Position numbers and translations under genes: made by a program. Shown piece after piece: positions 42,616 to 51,848 of a stretch of DNA of 64,000 nt. The DNA is from CAYGZL01 sp964354345 (lineage in GTDB: Bacteria; Chloroflexota; Anaerolineae; Anaerolineales; UBA4823): positions 39,115 to 103,114 of the forward strand of contig CAYGZL010000043.1 in assembly GCA_964354345.1 (NCBI GenBank), read 5' to 3'. The notes under the pieces are model-generated. The model was not told where the DNA came from and did not search any database. It worked only from the letters and a program-made list of their open reading frames with translations. How positions within the stretch are numbered: position 1 is the stretch's first letter; the number at the start of each line of letters is the position of its first letter.

Positions 42616-45609
42616 TTAGATGCCTTTTCCTACCCAATAGCCAGTCGCCAACCCGATGCCTTCCAGGGAGTGCTCTCGGATGCCATCGGCGTTCGGCAGG
42701 CTGGCGCCAACTACGTAAAGATTCTGATATAGCCGTTTTCCGGTTGAGTCGACCGGTTGGAACTGCTGATCAACCCTAATGCCAACCCGATAGATCGGAT
42801 GGCCGGTGGAACTATCGTTCAAAGTCGCGGATAAAAATTCAGGCAAGAACCATTCGGCAGTTCCGTTAAAAGGATTACGGATGGGTAAACCAATGGCAGG
42901 CTCCCAGATATCGCCCTGGTAATTAGTCTGGATACCGCCACCTAAAATCCCACCGGTAGCCAGGATGAATTGCCTGGCATAGTGGGCCTTGGGTCGCCCA
43001 GCAGCCTCCGTCCACAGGGCTGTCAGGCGGTCCTGATATGTATTGGCAGATACAACCTGCATCCCATCGTAGACTCGACCGCCATATTGTTCGATCGCGG
43101 TTACCAACAGATTGAACAGACGTATTCCAGGGATAGAAGGAGGTAAGGTCGGAATTTCAAACACAGGCAGCCCTAACTGGTTCTCAAGGTCCTGTTTGAT
43201 CTTCAGACTGTCCTTCAATCCAAATACGGCTGGGAACCCGATCCGACCAATCTCAGTTAGCTGGCCTTTCAATGCCTGCGTAATTAATTGCCTGAATTCA
43301 GCCTGTTCAAAGTAAGCCGCCAACACGCGTCCAGTCACGAGACGGCGCTGAGTGAGACAGGGTAAATCTACGATATAGGGACGTGCGGAGATTCCCTGGA
43401 TTGCCAGGTTACTGGCAATTAATCCTGGATAGAAGTCGGGGAATTGTCGAAAACCGACTACCAGGATCGGTGTAGAGAGATCGGGTTTTGTCGGATCGAC
43501 CGCGCCTGCGATCATTGTTTCCGGCGCCAGGCAGGTAGGTCGGAGAGTCCCTAAGGCAGTTGGCAGCAGCCAATTCCGCTCCAGCGTACCGTGAAGTGGA
43601 TAACCTGCTTGCTGGCATAATACCTTGAACGATTCCAGAGCCTGGCGGAGACTATCCAAGCCAGCCTGGCTGATCAGGATGGCGTAGGGATGTTGGGGTT
43701 GATCCTGGCAAAGTCGGTTCAGGCTGGCCTCCGGTGATAAAACCGGATTTTGGTTTGAGGTTGCAGAATAGCCCAGGATATCGATACAGCCAGTGTGCCA
43801 ATGAGTGGCGCCCCAACCTTTTGCTACCACGTGAACACGTTTTCCCCTTTGCGCAGCTTGCCAGGCTACGACCAACCCGGACAGTCCAGCCCCGACCACC
43901 AGGATGTCAACAGTAGGAATGTTCCGCACTGGATAAGCGGTTTTAGGGGCGAGTACGGGTGCGTGAGATCCGATCTTTTCTGAAAGGACCGGTTCATTCT
44001 TTCCATGGGGTAGTTCGTACATCTCTGGCTTGAGGCGGCCAGCTTTGGGGCCTGGCAGGGCGTCGGTATTTAAAAGGCTGAGGTAGATTAATTCATCAAG
44101 GCGTTCCTGGCGTAACTGTTGCCCCCATAAAATCGGCAGTAATCCTTTCCAACGTTCTTGTAAGAAATCCCGTAGAGAAGCATTTATTTCTATCATTTCA
44201 GGAGTATCCTGTTCTGCCAGGATACCTGCGACGCGATAAGTGCAGAATCCACCCTGACATGGACCCATTCCCAGGCGGACATCGCGCCGGATATCATCGA
44301 TCGTCTTGGCCTGCCCTTTGAGAATCGCCTCTTCGACCTCCTGGCGGGTGGCCAACTCGCACTCACAAACTAACTGGCCGTAAGATTGGTGTTGTTCGAT
44401 CTGCTCGAGGCGAGCTCCAAGATGATGGCCAGACTTCTCAGCACCTGGGAGGATTTCCAGGTGCGTTCGGCATTCCCGTTGTACGCCTAGTTTTTGACAT
44501 ACCAAATTTGCCGTAACCTCAGCCATCTTTCGGTAAGTTGTCCACTTACCACTGGTTATTGTCACCAATCCCCCGATGTCATCCCGCATGGCATGGTCTA
44601 ATAAGACAAAAGCGCGGGTAACGTCACGTGTATCCGTGACTGTTATCTCCTCATAGAGTGGTCGGACACCTGCCCAGGCGCGTAGCATGCGCATCTCCTT
44701 GAATCCTGGAACGAGTTTATCGCCTTCTTCCAGGCACAAACGCACTTCCCACGGCTCGATGGCGAAGTGGTCAGGATCGCTAATTTTCACGTCGGTTGTG
44801 CCAATCACACTCACTGTGTGAGCTGGTACCAGGATATCGCCATCGGAGGGCATTTTACAGCGGTTGATGACGGTGTTAACGATGCGATGGTTCATGGCCA
44901 CCATGGTACCTTTACCCCCAACGATGTTGACCTTCAGGACTTCAGCAACCGTTTCAACGATTTTTCCTGCCCAGGCGCCCGCCGCGTTGACTACCAGGTC
45001 AGCATGGATTTCAATTTCTTCGCCTTTTACTATATCCTGGCATAGGGCGCCGATAACCTGCAATCCGCGATTGGTCGGTGCAGTTAACAGGCGTAAAACT
45101 TTGTGATAAGTACAAATGCGCGCACCATATTGACGAGCCGAGGCCGCGTTGCTATCTGCCGCCAGGAAGGAGTCTGCTGAAGCATCGGGCACGCGGAAAC
45201 AGCGTGTAATCCCAGGATTCAACTGGGGTTCCTCCTTTAACATTTGGGAGATGGATAATTCTTCGACCGGGATACCGGTTTTCCTGCAACCTGCCAAAAA
45301 AATAGGCACATAGTCCGGGTCATCACCGGGCGTCAGAACAAAAAAACCGCCTGTGTCTTCAATACAGTGCGGCATGATCCGGCGTAATATGCGGTTTTCT
45401 TCGATGCACTCGACTGCAGCCTGTGGGTCTTTAACGACGTAACGACCTCCACTGTGTAGCAAACCGTGGTAACGGCCAGTGGTGCCATGGGTCAAGTCAC
45501 CCTTCTCCACTAACAGGGTTTTAAAGCCGCGCATGGCAAGGTCGCGTAGAACACCGGTACCAGTCGCGCCGCCCCCGATGACCAGTATTTCAGTCTCGAT
45601 CCGTTTCAC
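42616..45609 (-). CDS. glpA: Fused anaerobic glycerol-3-phosphate dehydrogenase GlpA-GlpB
   Basis: A 997-residue protein combining two subunits that are separate in E. coli. Residues 1 to about 550 are GlpA: an FAD site (VIGGGATGTGVLRDLAMRG), the GTTGRYHGLLHSGGRYV region, and a BFD-like [2Fe-2S] segment (CECELATRQEVEEAI... GMGPCQGGFC) near 405-450. From about 566 a second dinucleotide site (VDILVVGAGLSGLVVAW) begins the GlpB part, which ends in a short C-terminal FAD motif (DGIREHSLEGIGLATG). It oxidises glycerol 3-phosphate to dihydroxyacetone phosphate. The GTG start follows AGGAGAGG. It is between glpK and glpC in the same operon. Confidence 0.9.
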   Translation of the reverse strand: MKRIETEILVIGGGATGTGVLRDLAMRGFKTLLVEKGDLTHGTTGRYHGLLHSGGRYVVKDPQAAVECIEENRILRRIMPHCIEDTGGFFVLTPGDDPDYVPIFLAGCRKTGIPVEELSISQMLKEEPQLNPGITRCFRVPDASADSFLAADSNAASARQYGARICTYHKVLRLLTAPTNRGLQVIGALCQDIVKGEEIEIHADLVVNAAGAWAGKIVETVAEVLKVNIVGGKGTMVAMNHRIVNTVINRCKMPSDGDILVPAHTVSVIGTTDVKISDPDHFAIEPWEVRLCLEEGDKLVPGFKEMRMLRAWAGVRPLYEEITVTDTRDVTRAFVLLDHAMRDDIGGLVTITSGKWTTYRKMAEVTANLVCQKLGVQRECRTHLEILPGAEKSGHHLGARLEQIEQHQSYGQLVCECELATRQEVEEAILKGQAKTIDDIRRDVRLGMGPCQGGFCTYRVAGILAEQDTPEMIEINASLRDFLQERWKGLLPILWGQQLRQERLDELIYLSLLNTDALPGPKAGRLKPEMYELPHGKNEPVLSEKIGSHAPVLAPKTAYPVRNIPTVDILVVGAGLSGLVVAWQAAQRGKRVHVVAKGWGATHWHTGCIDILGYSATSNQNPVLSPEASLNRLCQDQPQHPYAILISQAGLDSLRQALESFKVLCQQAGYPLHGTLERNWLLPTALGTLRPTCLAPETMIAGAVDPTKPDLSTPILVVGFRQFPDFYPGLIASNLAIQGISARPYIVDLPCLTQRRLVTGRVLAAYFEQAEFRQLITQALKGQLTEIGRIGFPAVFGLKDSLKIKQDLENQLGLPVFEIPTLPPSIPGIRLFNLLVTAIEQYGGRVYDGMQVVSANTYQDRLTALWTEAAGRPKAHYARQFILATGGILGGGIQTNYQGDIWEPAIGLPIRNPFNGTAEWFLPEFLSATLNDSSTGHPIYRVGIRVDQQFQPVDSTGKRLYQNLYVVGASLPNADGIREHSLEGIGLATGYWVGKGI

Positions 45610-45627
45610 CGAAATTCCTCTCCTGAG

Positions 45628-45711
45628 GGTAGATACCCACTGCTATCAGGTTAAACTCCACAGCTTTGTGGTCGAAACTCACAATTATTCGGTTAGAACC
45701 CACAACTACTC
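45628..45711 (-). repeat. Four tandem copies of a 21-bp repeat between glpK and glpAB
   Basis: GGT starts recur at 45628, 45649, 45670 and 45691, exactly 21 bases apart. On the plus strand copies run like GGTTAGAACCCACAACTACTC and GGTTAAACTCCACAGCTTTGT, so they match over most positions but are not identical. The last copy overlaps the glpK stop. The same unit occurs singly in spacers of the hydrogenase operon. Confidence 0.65.
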
Positions 45712-47217
45712 AATCCAGTTAAGCGTCCGTTCCACAGCACGTTTCCAATCGTGATAGAGAGCTTCACGGTGGGATGGATCTATTTGTGGTTCCCATATTT
45801 TATCTACCTGCCAGTTAGCGCGCGTGTCTTCCAAATTGCCCCAGAATCCTACTGCCAGGCCGGCGGCATACGCTGCGCCAAGGGCGGTGGTTTCTGAAAC
45901 TTTGGGACGAACGACAGGTACCCCCAGGATATCGGCCTGGAACTGCATGAGCAGTTCGTTGTAAACCATACCACCATCTACCTTGAGAGCTGTCAGCTTG
46001 ACGCCTGAATCCCTGTGCATTGCATCTAAAACCTCACGGGTTTGGAAAGCCGTTGCTTCCAGGACTGCGCGAGCGATATGACCCCGGTTGATATATCGGG
46101 TCATCCCTACGATTGCTCCGCGGGCGTCTGAACGCCAGTAGGGAGCGAACAAGCCTGAGAACGCCGGAACGAAATAGACTCCTCCATTATCCTGCACTGT
46201 TCGGGCCAGATCTTCAACTTCGGCTGATTTGCTGATCAACCCCAGATTGTCGCGCAGCCATTGTACCAGGGCGCCAGTGATCGCAATCGACCCTTCCAGG
46301 GCATAGATTGCCGGGTTGTCGCCAATTTTATAAGCCAGAGTGGTCAGTAATCCGTTGCGGGAGGGCACAATTTCGGTGCCCGTATTGAGTAACATAAAGC
46401 AGCCAGTGCCATAGGTATTCTTCCCCTCACCGACGCCAAAGCACGTCTGCCCAACGGTGGCAGCCTGCTGGTCACCCAGATCGCCGCATACCGGGATGGC
46501 CTGTCCAAAGGGACCGCTGGGGAGCGTATGACCCCAGGTATCTGGATCGCTAGAAGGAACGATGCGGGGCAGCATGGCGCGCGGGATGCCCAGGATGTCC
46601 AGGATATCATTATCCCAATTTATGCTGCGCAGATTCATCAGCAAGGTGCGGCTGGCATTAGTGACATCAGTAACATGCTCTCCACCTTGTGGTCCGCCAG
46701 TCAGCCACCAAATGATCCAGGTGTCCATATTTCCAAAGAGCGCGTCTCCCCGTTCAGCCGCCTCGCGCACACCTGCTATGTTATCCAGAATCCAATTTAT
46801 TTTCGGTCCAGAAAAATAGGTGGATAATGGCAGTCCAACCTTCTCGCGAAAGCGGTCCTGGCCTCCTTCAATTGCCAGGAGATCACAGATATCCTTCGTG
46901 CGTGTATCTTGCCAGACAATGGCATTCCCGTAGGGCAATCCGGTGCGCCGATTCCACACGACTGTGGTTTCGCGTTGGTTGGTTATCCCAACCGCAGCCA
47001 GGTTGCCCGGTTGGGCACCGGCCTTGGCAACTGCGGTACGAATGACTTCTTGGGTATGTTCCCATATTTCCATGGGATTGTGTTCCACCCACCCCGCCTG
47101 AGGATAAATTTGGGTGTGTTCTTTTTGGGCCAGACTGATAACCTGTCCGCTGTAGTTAAAGAGCATACATCGTGTGCTGGTTGTACCTTGATCAATCGCG
47201 GCGATATATTTCGTCAT
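45706..47217 (-). CDS. glpK: Glycerol kinase
   Basis: Phosphorylates glycerol to sn-glycerol 3-phosphate. The 503-residue FGGY kinase has normal length. AIDQGTTSTRCMLF at the N-terminus, GWVEHNPMEIW, NQRETTVVWNRRTG, and KVDGGMVYNELLMQFQADI in the second half are all signature segments. It lies 97 bases upstream of the fused glpAB gene, with the tandem repeat in the gap, and 18 bases downstream of an MFS transporter. The order transporter, kinase, dehydrogenase gives a complete route from glycerol to dihydroxyacetone phosphate. Confidence 0.95.
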   Translation of the reverse strand: MTKYIAAIDQGTTSTRCMLFNYSGQVISLAQKEHTQIYPQAGWVEHNPMEIWEHTQEVIRTAVAKAGAQPGNLAAVGITNQRETTVVWNRRTGLPYGNAIVWQDTRTKDICDLLAIEGGQDRFREKVGLPLSTYFSGPKINWILDNIAGVREAAERGDALFGNMDTWIIWWLTGGPQGGEHVTDVTNASRTLLMNLRSINWDNDILDILGIPRAMLPRIVPSSDPDTWGHTLPSGPFGQAIPVCGDLGDQQAATVGQTCFGVGEGKNTYGTGCFMLLNTGTEIVPSRNGLLTTLAYKIGDNPAIYALEGSIAITGALVQWLRDNLGLISKSAEVEDLARTVQDNGGVYFVPAFSGLFAPYWRSDARGAIVGMTRYINRGHIARAVLEATAFQTREVLDAMHRDSGVKLTALKVDGGMVYNELLMQFQADILGVPVVRPKVSETTALGAAYAAGLAVGFWGNLEDTRANWQVDKIWEPQIDPSHREALYHDWKRAVERTLNWIE

Positions 47218-47235
47218 ACGATTTCTTATATCCTG

Positions 47236-48702
47236 TTATTTCAAAAGGTTACTTTCTGGGCTTCGAGTGGTTTTAACCTGGCTAAGCGCCAGGAGAGAGA
47301 ATAAGAACAGGCACCCATAGATCGCAAAAAGTAAAACGTAACCCAGACCGGGAGTTCCCGGGTAGCTGCGGGTAAAGAAATCCGCGATTGGCCCGCCAAT
47401 GTATGCCCCAACTGCGCCAGCTCCGGCGCCAGCCAGGTTAGAGATGCCCAGGTAGCGCCCCGCCTCTTCTTTTGGAACGAGGTCGGTTCCGAGTGCCCAA
47501 TTCGCTGAATAAAACAGACCTGTGGCTGCGCCGATAAAAATAGCCCCGATATAGATAATTGTCATATTGGGTGCCAGGATCAGTACCAGTGTTCCCAGTG
47601 CGGCAGTCACCCCGCTGACGTAAAGCAGAGGTTTTCGTCCGAAGCGGTCCGCCAGCCAGCCACTGGGAAGAGCACAGAGTAAGATAAACAGGCCAACGAA
47701 CATAATGAGCTGGCTGGCTGGGCCAGCGGCTTTTTCTTTGATTAATCCGAGACGACCTTGCAGGAAGTAAATGGCAAAGCTGGCCAGGTTGGTTGAGCCA
47801 ACCAGATAAGCCAGCCGGTTGACCACCCACCAGGTGAAAGATCGATTCCGTCGGGCGGCGTCGCCGATGCTAATGAAAACGCTAAAGTATACTCCCACAC
47901 CGATCGCCAACGCCATTGTTACCAGGCCAACGATTCCCAAACCAAGTAAAGTAGTCGTCTGGCTGGAGTTAGCGAACCAGGTCTCAGCCCAGTTTACGAA
48001 CTGACCCATACCCAGGATGACCACCGTGAAAAGAGCCGTCATCATTATCAGGCGGATGAATGGAGCCAGATCCAGGGGTGCAGGTTGTCCTTCAAGTGGC
48101 TTTTCTGGAGTCAACATGGTGATCAAAGCGGCTACCAGCAATACACCCATCGCGATCAGTAAAGCCCACCAATAAAATCCAGCCGCGATAAGCTTTCCGA
48201 TTGTATACGAAACCAGGATGACAGGTAAAGGTACCTCTAAGATTGCCTTGACGCCCGAAAAGCGTCCCCTTAGGTTTTCAGGCACCAGGTCAGGAATCAA
48301 AGCTTGCGCTGGCCCTTGTGCAGTGTTCGATGATATGCTCATTAAAACGAGAAAAACAAATAATACATAATAACCCGTCATCCCTGATAATCCGGCAGAT
48401 AAACCAATCGCTGCCATGAAGACCAGGTTGACCAATGTGCCGGCCAGGATAAAAGGTCGCCTACGCCCCCAGCGGAAAGTGCTGCGGTCAGAAATCATGC
48501 CGACCAACGCCTGGACCAACAAGGCAACCATTAAAGTCCACAAACGAATCGTGCCATAAAAAGAACCCTGGTCTTTTTCGCCGACGAACTGTTGCACAAG
48601 CAGCGGCACCACCAGGGGAGTCATGGTTTGCGATAAGGTGGTTAAACCGAAAAAATAAATATTGATTGTGATGTAGTCATACCATCGAATCAGACGGTTC
48701 AT
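47236..48702 (-). CDS. MFS transporter, possibly sugar or polyol uptake
   Basis: A 488-residue major facilitator protein with 12 predicted helices. GMISDRSTFRWGRRRPFIL near residue 65 is an extended motif A, like that of sugar cation symporters of the GPH or SLC45 type. A matching loop, WLADRFGRKPLLYV, appears in the second half. It is upstream of glpK in the same direction. Context suggests import of glycerol, a glycerol derivative or a sugar, but the sequence does not identify the substrate. Confidence 0.8.
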   Translation of the reverse strand: MNRLIRWYDYITINIYFFGLTTLSQTMTPLVVPLLVQQFVGEKDQGSFYGTIRLWTLMVALLVQALVGMISDRSTFRWGRRRPFILAGTLVNLVFMAAIGLSAGLSGMTGYYVLFVFLVLMSISSNTAQGPAQALIPDLVPENLRGRFSGVKAILEVPLPVILVSYTIGKLIAAGFYWWALLIAMGVLLVAALITMLTPEKPLEGQPAPLDLAPFIRLIMMTALFTVVILGMGQFVNWAETWFANSSQTTTLLGLGIVGLVTMALAIGVGVYFSVFISIGDAARRNRSFTWWVVNRLAYLVGSTNLASFAIYFLQGRLGLIKEKAAGPASQLIMFVGLFILLCALPSGWLADRFGRKPLLYVSGVTAALGTLVLILAPNMTIIYIGAIFIGAATGLFYSANWALGTDLVPKEEAGRYLGISNLAGAGAGAVGAYIGGPIADFFTRSYPGTPGLGYVLLFAIYGCLFLFSLLALSQVKTTRSPESNLLK

Positions 48703-48721
48703 AAGTCTCTGCCTTCCTTAA

Positions 48722-49492
48722 TCAATTTGAATGGATATGTCTTATAAAACGCAAGGTTAATTGGGTGACTTCATCTATCTCCTGGTCTAAAAGGACGCAA
48801 TGGGCTGAGTGATCCATCCAATATTTTTCCTTTACAGCCGAACCGATCTGGCTTTCGATCGTATCTGGCACTGATGGATGGACAGTAGTATCCAGGCGAC
48901 CCTGGACGATCAGGATGGGTTGGCGAATGCCGGGCAGTCGCTCTATAATTTCGTGCTGGAGTTTCAAGAGCTGTAAAGTCCCTTTGAGTGGATTCACCGG
49001 GTATCCCTGCCATTGGCTGCTGGAGTCAAGGCTTCCTTTGGAAACATAGGGGACGAATGGCGCCAGCAGGCGAAGCAAGAACAGTTCAAAAAGTTTTAAA
49101 TTTATCCGTAAGGCGGGGGCATAGGTCAGGATGCCGGTGATCTCAGGATGTCGGCTGGCCAGATAGAGCGCCACCAGTGCGCCAGTCGACTCACCGCCGA
49201 CAATCACCGATTGGCATTGAGTTGCCATCTTTTGATACATCGCTTCGCCGGCCGCGATCCAATCTTGCCAATGTACTTTATTTAAATCGGTCGGTTGAGT
49301 GTAATGACCGGGTAGCAGTGGTCCGCCAATGGTAAATCCTTCTTCCTTGAGACGATCGGCCAGCAGACGCACTTCTCGAACCGTGGCTGTGAAGCCGTGG
49401 ATCAGGATGATACCGACGGGTCCGCCTTCCCAATAAAAAGGTCCACCATCAAACTGGGGATTGACGAGCATTGAACGATTGGTATTGGTCAT
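48722..49492 (-). CDS. Alpha/beta hydrolase, carboxylesterase/monoacylglycerol lipase-like
   Basis: A 256-residue cytoplasmic hydrolase like Est30 carboxylesterases. The oxyanion HGFTA is near residue 35, the nucleophile is in GGESTGAL (GxSxG type), an acid lies in VQGRLDTTVH and the histidine is in MDHSAHCVLLDQE. I take the ATG at 49492, since the TTG three codons earlier is too close to AGGGA. It is 19 bases upstream of the MFS gene of the glycerol operon, so it could release glycerol from monoacylglycerols or similar esters. That role is inference from context. Confidence 0.82.
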   Translation of the reverse strand: MTNTNRSMLVNPQFDGGPFYWEGGPVGIILIHGFTATVREVRLLADRLKEEGFTIGGPLLPGHYTQPTDLNKVHWQDWIAAGEAMYQKMATQCQSVIVGGESTGALVALYLASRHPEITGILTYAPALRINLKLFELFLLRLLAPFVPYVSKGSLDSSSQWQGYPVNPLKGTLQLLKLQHEIIERLPGIRQPILIVQGRLDTTVHPSVPDTIESQIGSAVKEKYWMDHSAHCVLLDQEIDEVTQLTLRFIRHIHSN

Positions 49493-49517
49493 AAAATTCA
49501 AGATTCCCTAATTTGAA

Positions 49518-51311
49518 TTAATCAACAGTCAAGGTTTTACTCAGGTTGCGTGGAAAATCGGGATCGTAGCCGCGCGCCAGGCTTAAGTGATAAGCCAACA
49601 ATTGCAGCGGTAAGGTAGCCAGCAGGGCAGAGCTATCGGCATCTGAAGCAGGTAGCGCAATTAAATGATGAGCGTTAGCGCGCAAACTTGTATCTTCTTG
49701 GCCGATGGCGATAGCACGACCACCCCGACAGGTCACTTCATTGATCCCACTGACGATCAAGGGGATATTTTCTATCCCGGCTACGAAAATTACAGGATAA
49801 CCCTCATCCACCGCAGAGAGAGGACCATGTTTGAATTCAGTTGAGAGCATCCCCTCGCAATGAGCGTATGTAATTTCTTTCATCTTCAGCGCCCCTTCCA
49901 GGGCAATCGGGTAAGTCAGCCCATAACCCAGGCAGTAGAGATCATTGTGCGGCGCCAGAAGAGGTTGTAATTCCAAAACTTGAGGGGCAACATTGCGGAT
50001 CGTCTCGTTCATGAGCTCCGGGATAGCAGTCAGGTGCCCGGTCGGATACCTGCCGAGTCGGGTGGCAAGATACAGAAACGCCAGGACCTGGTTACTAAAT
50101 GTCTTCGTCGCTGGGACACTGATCTCGTAGCCACAAGCCAGGGGGACAGAATGCTCACTGACACGCATCAGGGTTGAGCCGATGACATTTACCAGACTGA
50201 TAATCCCCATGCCTCTTGCCTGAGCAGTCTCGACCGCGTTCAGCACATCCTTCGTTTCACCGCTCTGGCTGACGAAAATCCCCACATCCTGCGCGCTCAG
50301 TGCCGGACCATATTGAGCGATAAATTGTGGGGCCAGGACAGGGATCGCGGGCCGACCGGCCAGGCGCGCCATGTACACCGCACCAAGTAAGCAGGCGTGA
50401 TAACTGGTGCCACAACCAACAAAATAGAGATGCCGGGCGGCTGAGAGCCTTTCGAGAACAGGATCAATTTCGTCTGAATGTTCGAGCAAGTGCAGCATTT
50501 CACCCGCCACGACTGGTTGCTCGTGAATTTCCTTCAGCATGAAATGAGGGTAGCCACCTTTTTGTGCAGATTCCATGCTTTCGGTGATAATTTCTTCACG
50601 CCGTTCGACTATTTGCTCATCTTGGACGCGATGGATTTCAATGTGGTCATGCCAAAGCGTGACGACTTCGCCATCATAAATTCGGATGATATGTCGGGTG
50701 AGTGGCAGGATCGAGGGCAGGTCAGATGAGACGACTGTGAAGCCATCTGCTATCCCAATTACCAATCCTGAACCTTTTTTGATGGCATACAGCCGGTCTT
50801 CAGCAACGTGGCCGATCACGAAAGCATAATCACCGACCAGGTCGTGATAAGCTTTATATATGCCTGTCAGTAAGTCATCACCACGGTGGACATAGCGCTC
50901 GACAGCATGTACACAAGTTTCTCCATCATTTTCAGAGCGGACGATCATACCTTCGTGGGTGAACTCACGCCTTAGCTCATAGTTATTGACTACATTACCG
51001 TTGTGAGCGCCAACCATGTCACCATCAGAATCCAGGTGGGGTTGCGCGTTAGCAGGTGAAGGTGAACCAAAGGTTGCCCAACGGAGTTGGAGGATCCCTC
51101 GGCTGCCAGTCATTTCTGTGAATTTCATGCGATTGGCAACCGCGTCAATTTTACCGGTATCTTTCCTGAGGTCAATTGTCCTTTGATCGAGGTGAAGGGT
51201 GGCGCAACCCACCGAGTCATAACCGCGGTAGGATAACCGACGTCCTGCCTCGATAAGAATGGGACCTAGAATCTGCTCTTGTCCTGTGACGATGCCAAAA
51301 ATACCGCACAT
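49518..51311 (-). CDS. glmS: Glutamine-fructose-6-phosphate aminotransferase
   Basis: Makes glucosamine 6-phosphate for cell-wall and amino-sugar synthesis. The 597-residue protein has an N-terminal glutamine amidotransferase domain with the nucleophile Cys2 in MCGIFGIV and LSYRGYDS, and two SIS isomerase domains (about 250-590) with GCGTSYHACL and SQSGETKDVL. The C-terminus SKTLTVD keeps the conserved -TVE-like ending with the last residue changed to Asp. AAGGA precedes the ATG. It follows the ferritin-like gene by 9 bases. No glmS ribozyme-like leader is evident. Confidence 0.92.
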   Translation of the reverse strand: MCGIFGIVTGQEQILGPILIEAGRRLSYRGYDSVGCATLHLDQRTIDLRKDTGKIDAVANRMKFTEMTGSRGILQLRWATFGSPSPANAQPHLDSDGDMVGAHNGNVVNNYELRREFTHEGMIVRSENDGETCVHAVERYVHRGDDLLTGIYKAYHDLVGDYAFVIGHVAEDRLYAIKKGSGLVIGIADGFTVVSSDLPSILPLTRHIIRIYDGEVVTLWHDHIEIHRVQDEQIVERREEIITESMESAQKGGYPHFMLKEIHEQPVVAGEMLHLLEHSDEIDPVLERLSAARHLYFVGCGTSYHACLLGAVYMARLAGRPAIPVLAPQFIAQYGPALSAQDVGIFVSQSGETKDVLNAVETAQARGMGIISLVNVIGSTLMRVSEHSVPLACGYEISVPATKTFSNQVLAFLYLATRLGRYPTGHLTAIPELMNETIRNVAPQVLELQPLLAPHNDLYCLGYGLTYPIALEGALKMKEITYAHCEGMLSTEFKHGPLSAVDEGYPVIFVAGIENIPLIVSGINEVTCRGGRAIAIGQEDTSLRANAHHLIALPASDADSSALLATLPLQLLAYHLSLARGYDPDFPRNLSKTLTVD

Positions 51312-51320
51312 AATTTATCC

Positions 51321-51812
51321 TTAACCGCCCCAGGGCATTTGGGAATATTCTTCAAACACGGCGTCGTGCATGTATTTAAAGAGGCGCTCGTGTCCCCGTT
51401 CCCAGGTCGCCAGCATTTGAAGCACCTGACGGGCAGCCCCCTCCGTTTTTTGAGCTGCCAATTCATAAAACTCGGCAAAATCCCGTTCGATCAGGTACGC
51501 CATTCGTAATACCGGCAGGTCAGGTACCATCGCTTCGAGGACAGTCTGATCGAGTTCTTCGGAATTAGCTCGTTGCGAGAAAAAGCTGGCATTTTGCAGA
51601 GCCAATCCCAAGGAGAGATCGACCGCCTGACCTTGATCGAGGGCTACGAGCTGGCTTTGGATAAATTCAATGTGTTTTTGTTCTTCGGCAGCTAATCTCT
51701 TAAATGCGCCGACGGCTGCCGCATGGCTCAAGCGTTCAGCATTTTGTTCAAAGAAGTGTTTGCCTTCATATTCACGTTGTAAAGCATATTCATAAATCTT
51801 GCGGATTTCCAT
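51321..51812 (-). CDS. Ferritin-like/rubrerythrin-type diiron protein
   Basis: A 163-residue four-helix protein. Glutamates and histidines spaced as in diiron carboxylate proteins are seen in YALQREYEGKHF, AAEEQKHIEF, ERDFAEFYELAA and WERGHERLF. The C-terminal rubredoxin domain of classical rubrerythrin is absent. Such proteins reduce peroxide or handle iron in anaerobes. It lies 36 bases downstream of the formate dehydrogenase, so it may be the last gene of the hydrogenase operon and protect its oxygen-sensitive metal sites. The partner is unknown. Confidence 0.8.
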   Translation of the reverse strand: MEIRKIYEYALQREYEGKHFFEQNAERLSHAAAVGAFKRLAAEEQKHIEFIQSQLVALDQGQAVDLSLGLALQNASFFSQRANSEELDQTVLEAMVPDLPVLRMAYLIERDFAEFYELAAQKTEGAARQVLQMLATWERGHERLFKYMHDAVFEEYSQMPWGG

Positions 51813-51848
51813 ATCGCCACCTGATGTTTAACAATCTTCGTTTACTGT

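Noticed and set aside
45628..45711. CRISPR array
   Set aside because: Four copies repeat every 21 bases without spacers and with low identity; this is a tandem repeat, not repeat-spacer structure.
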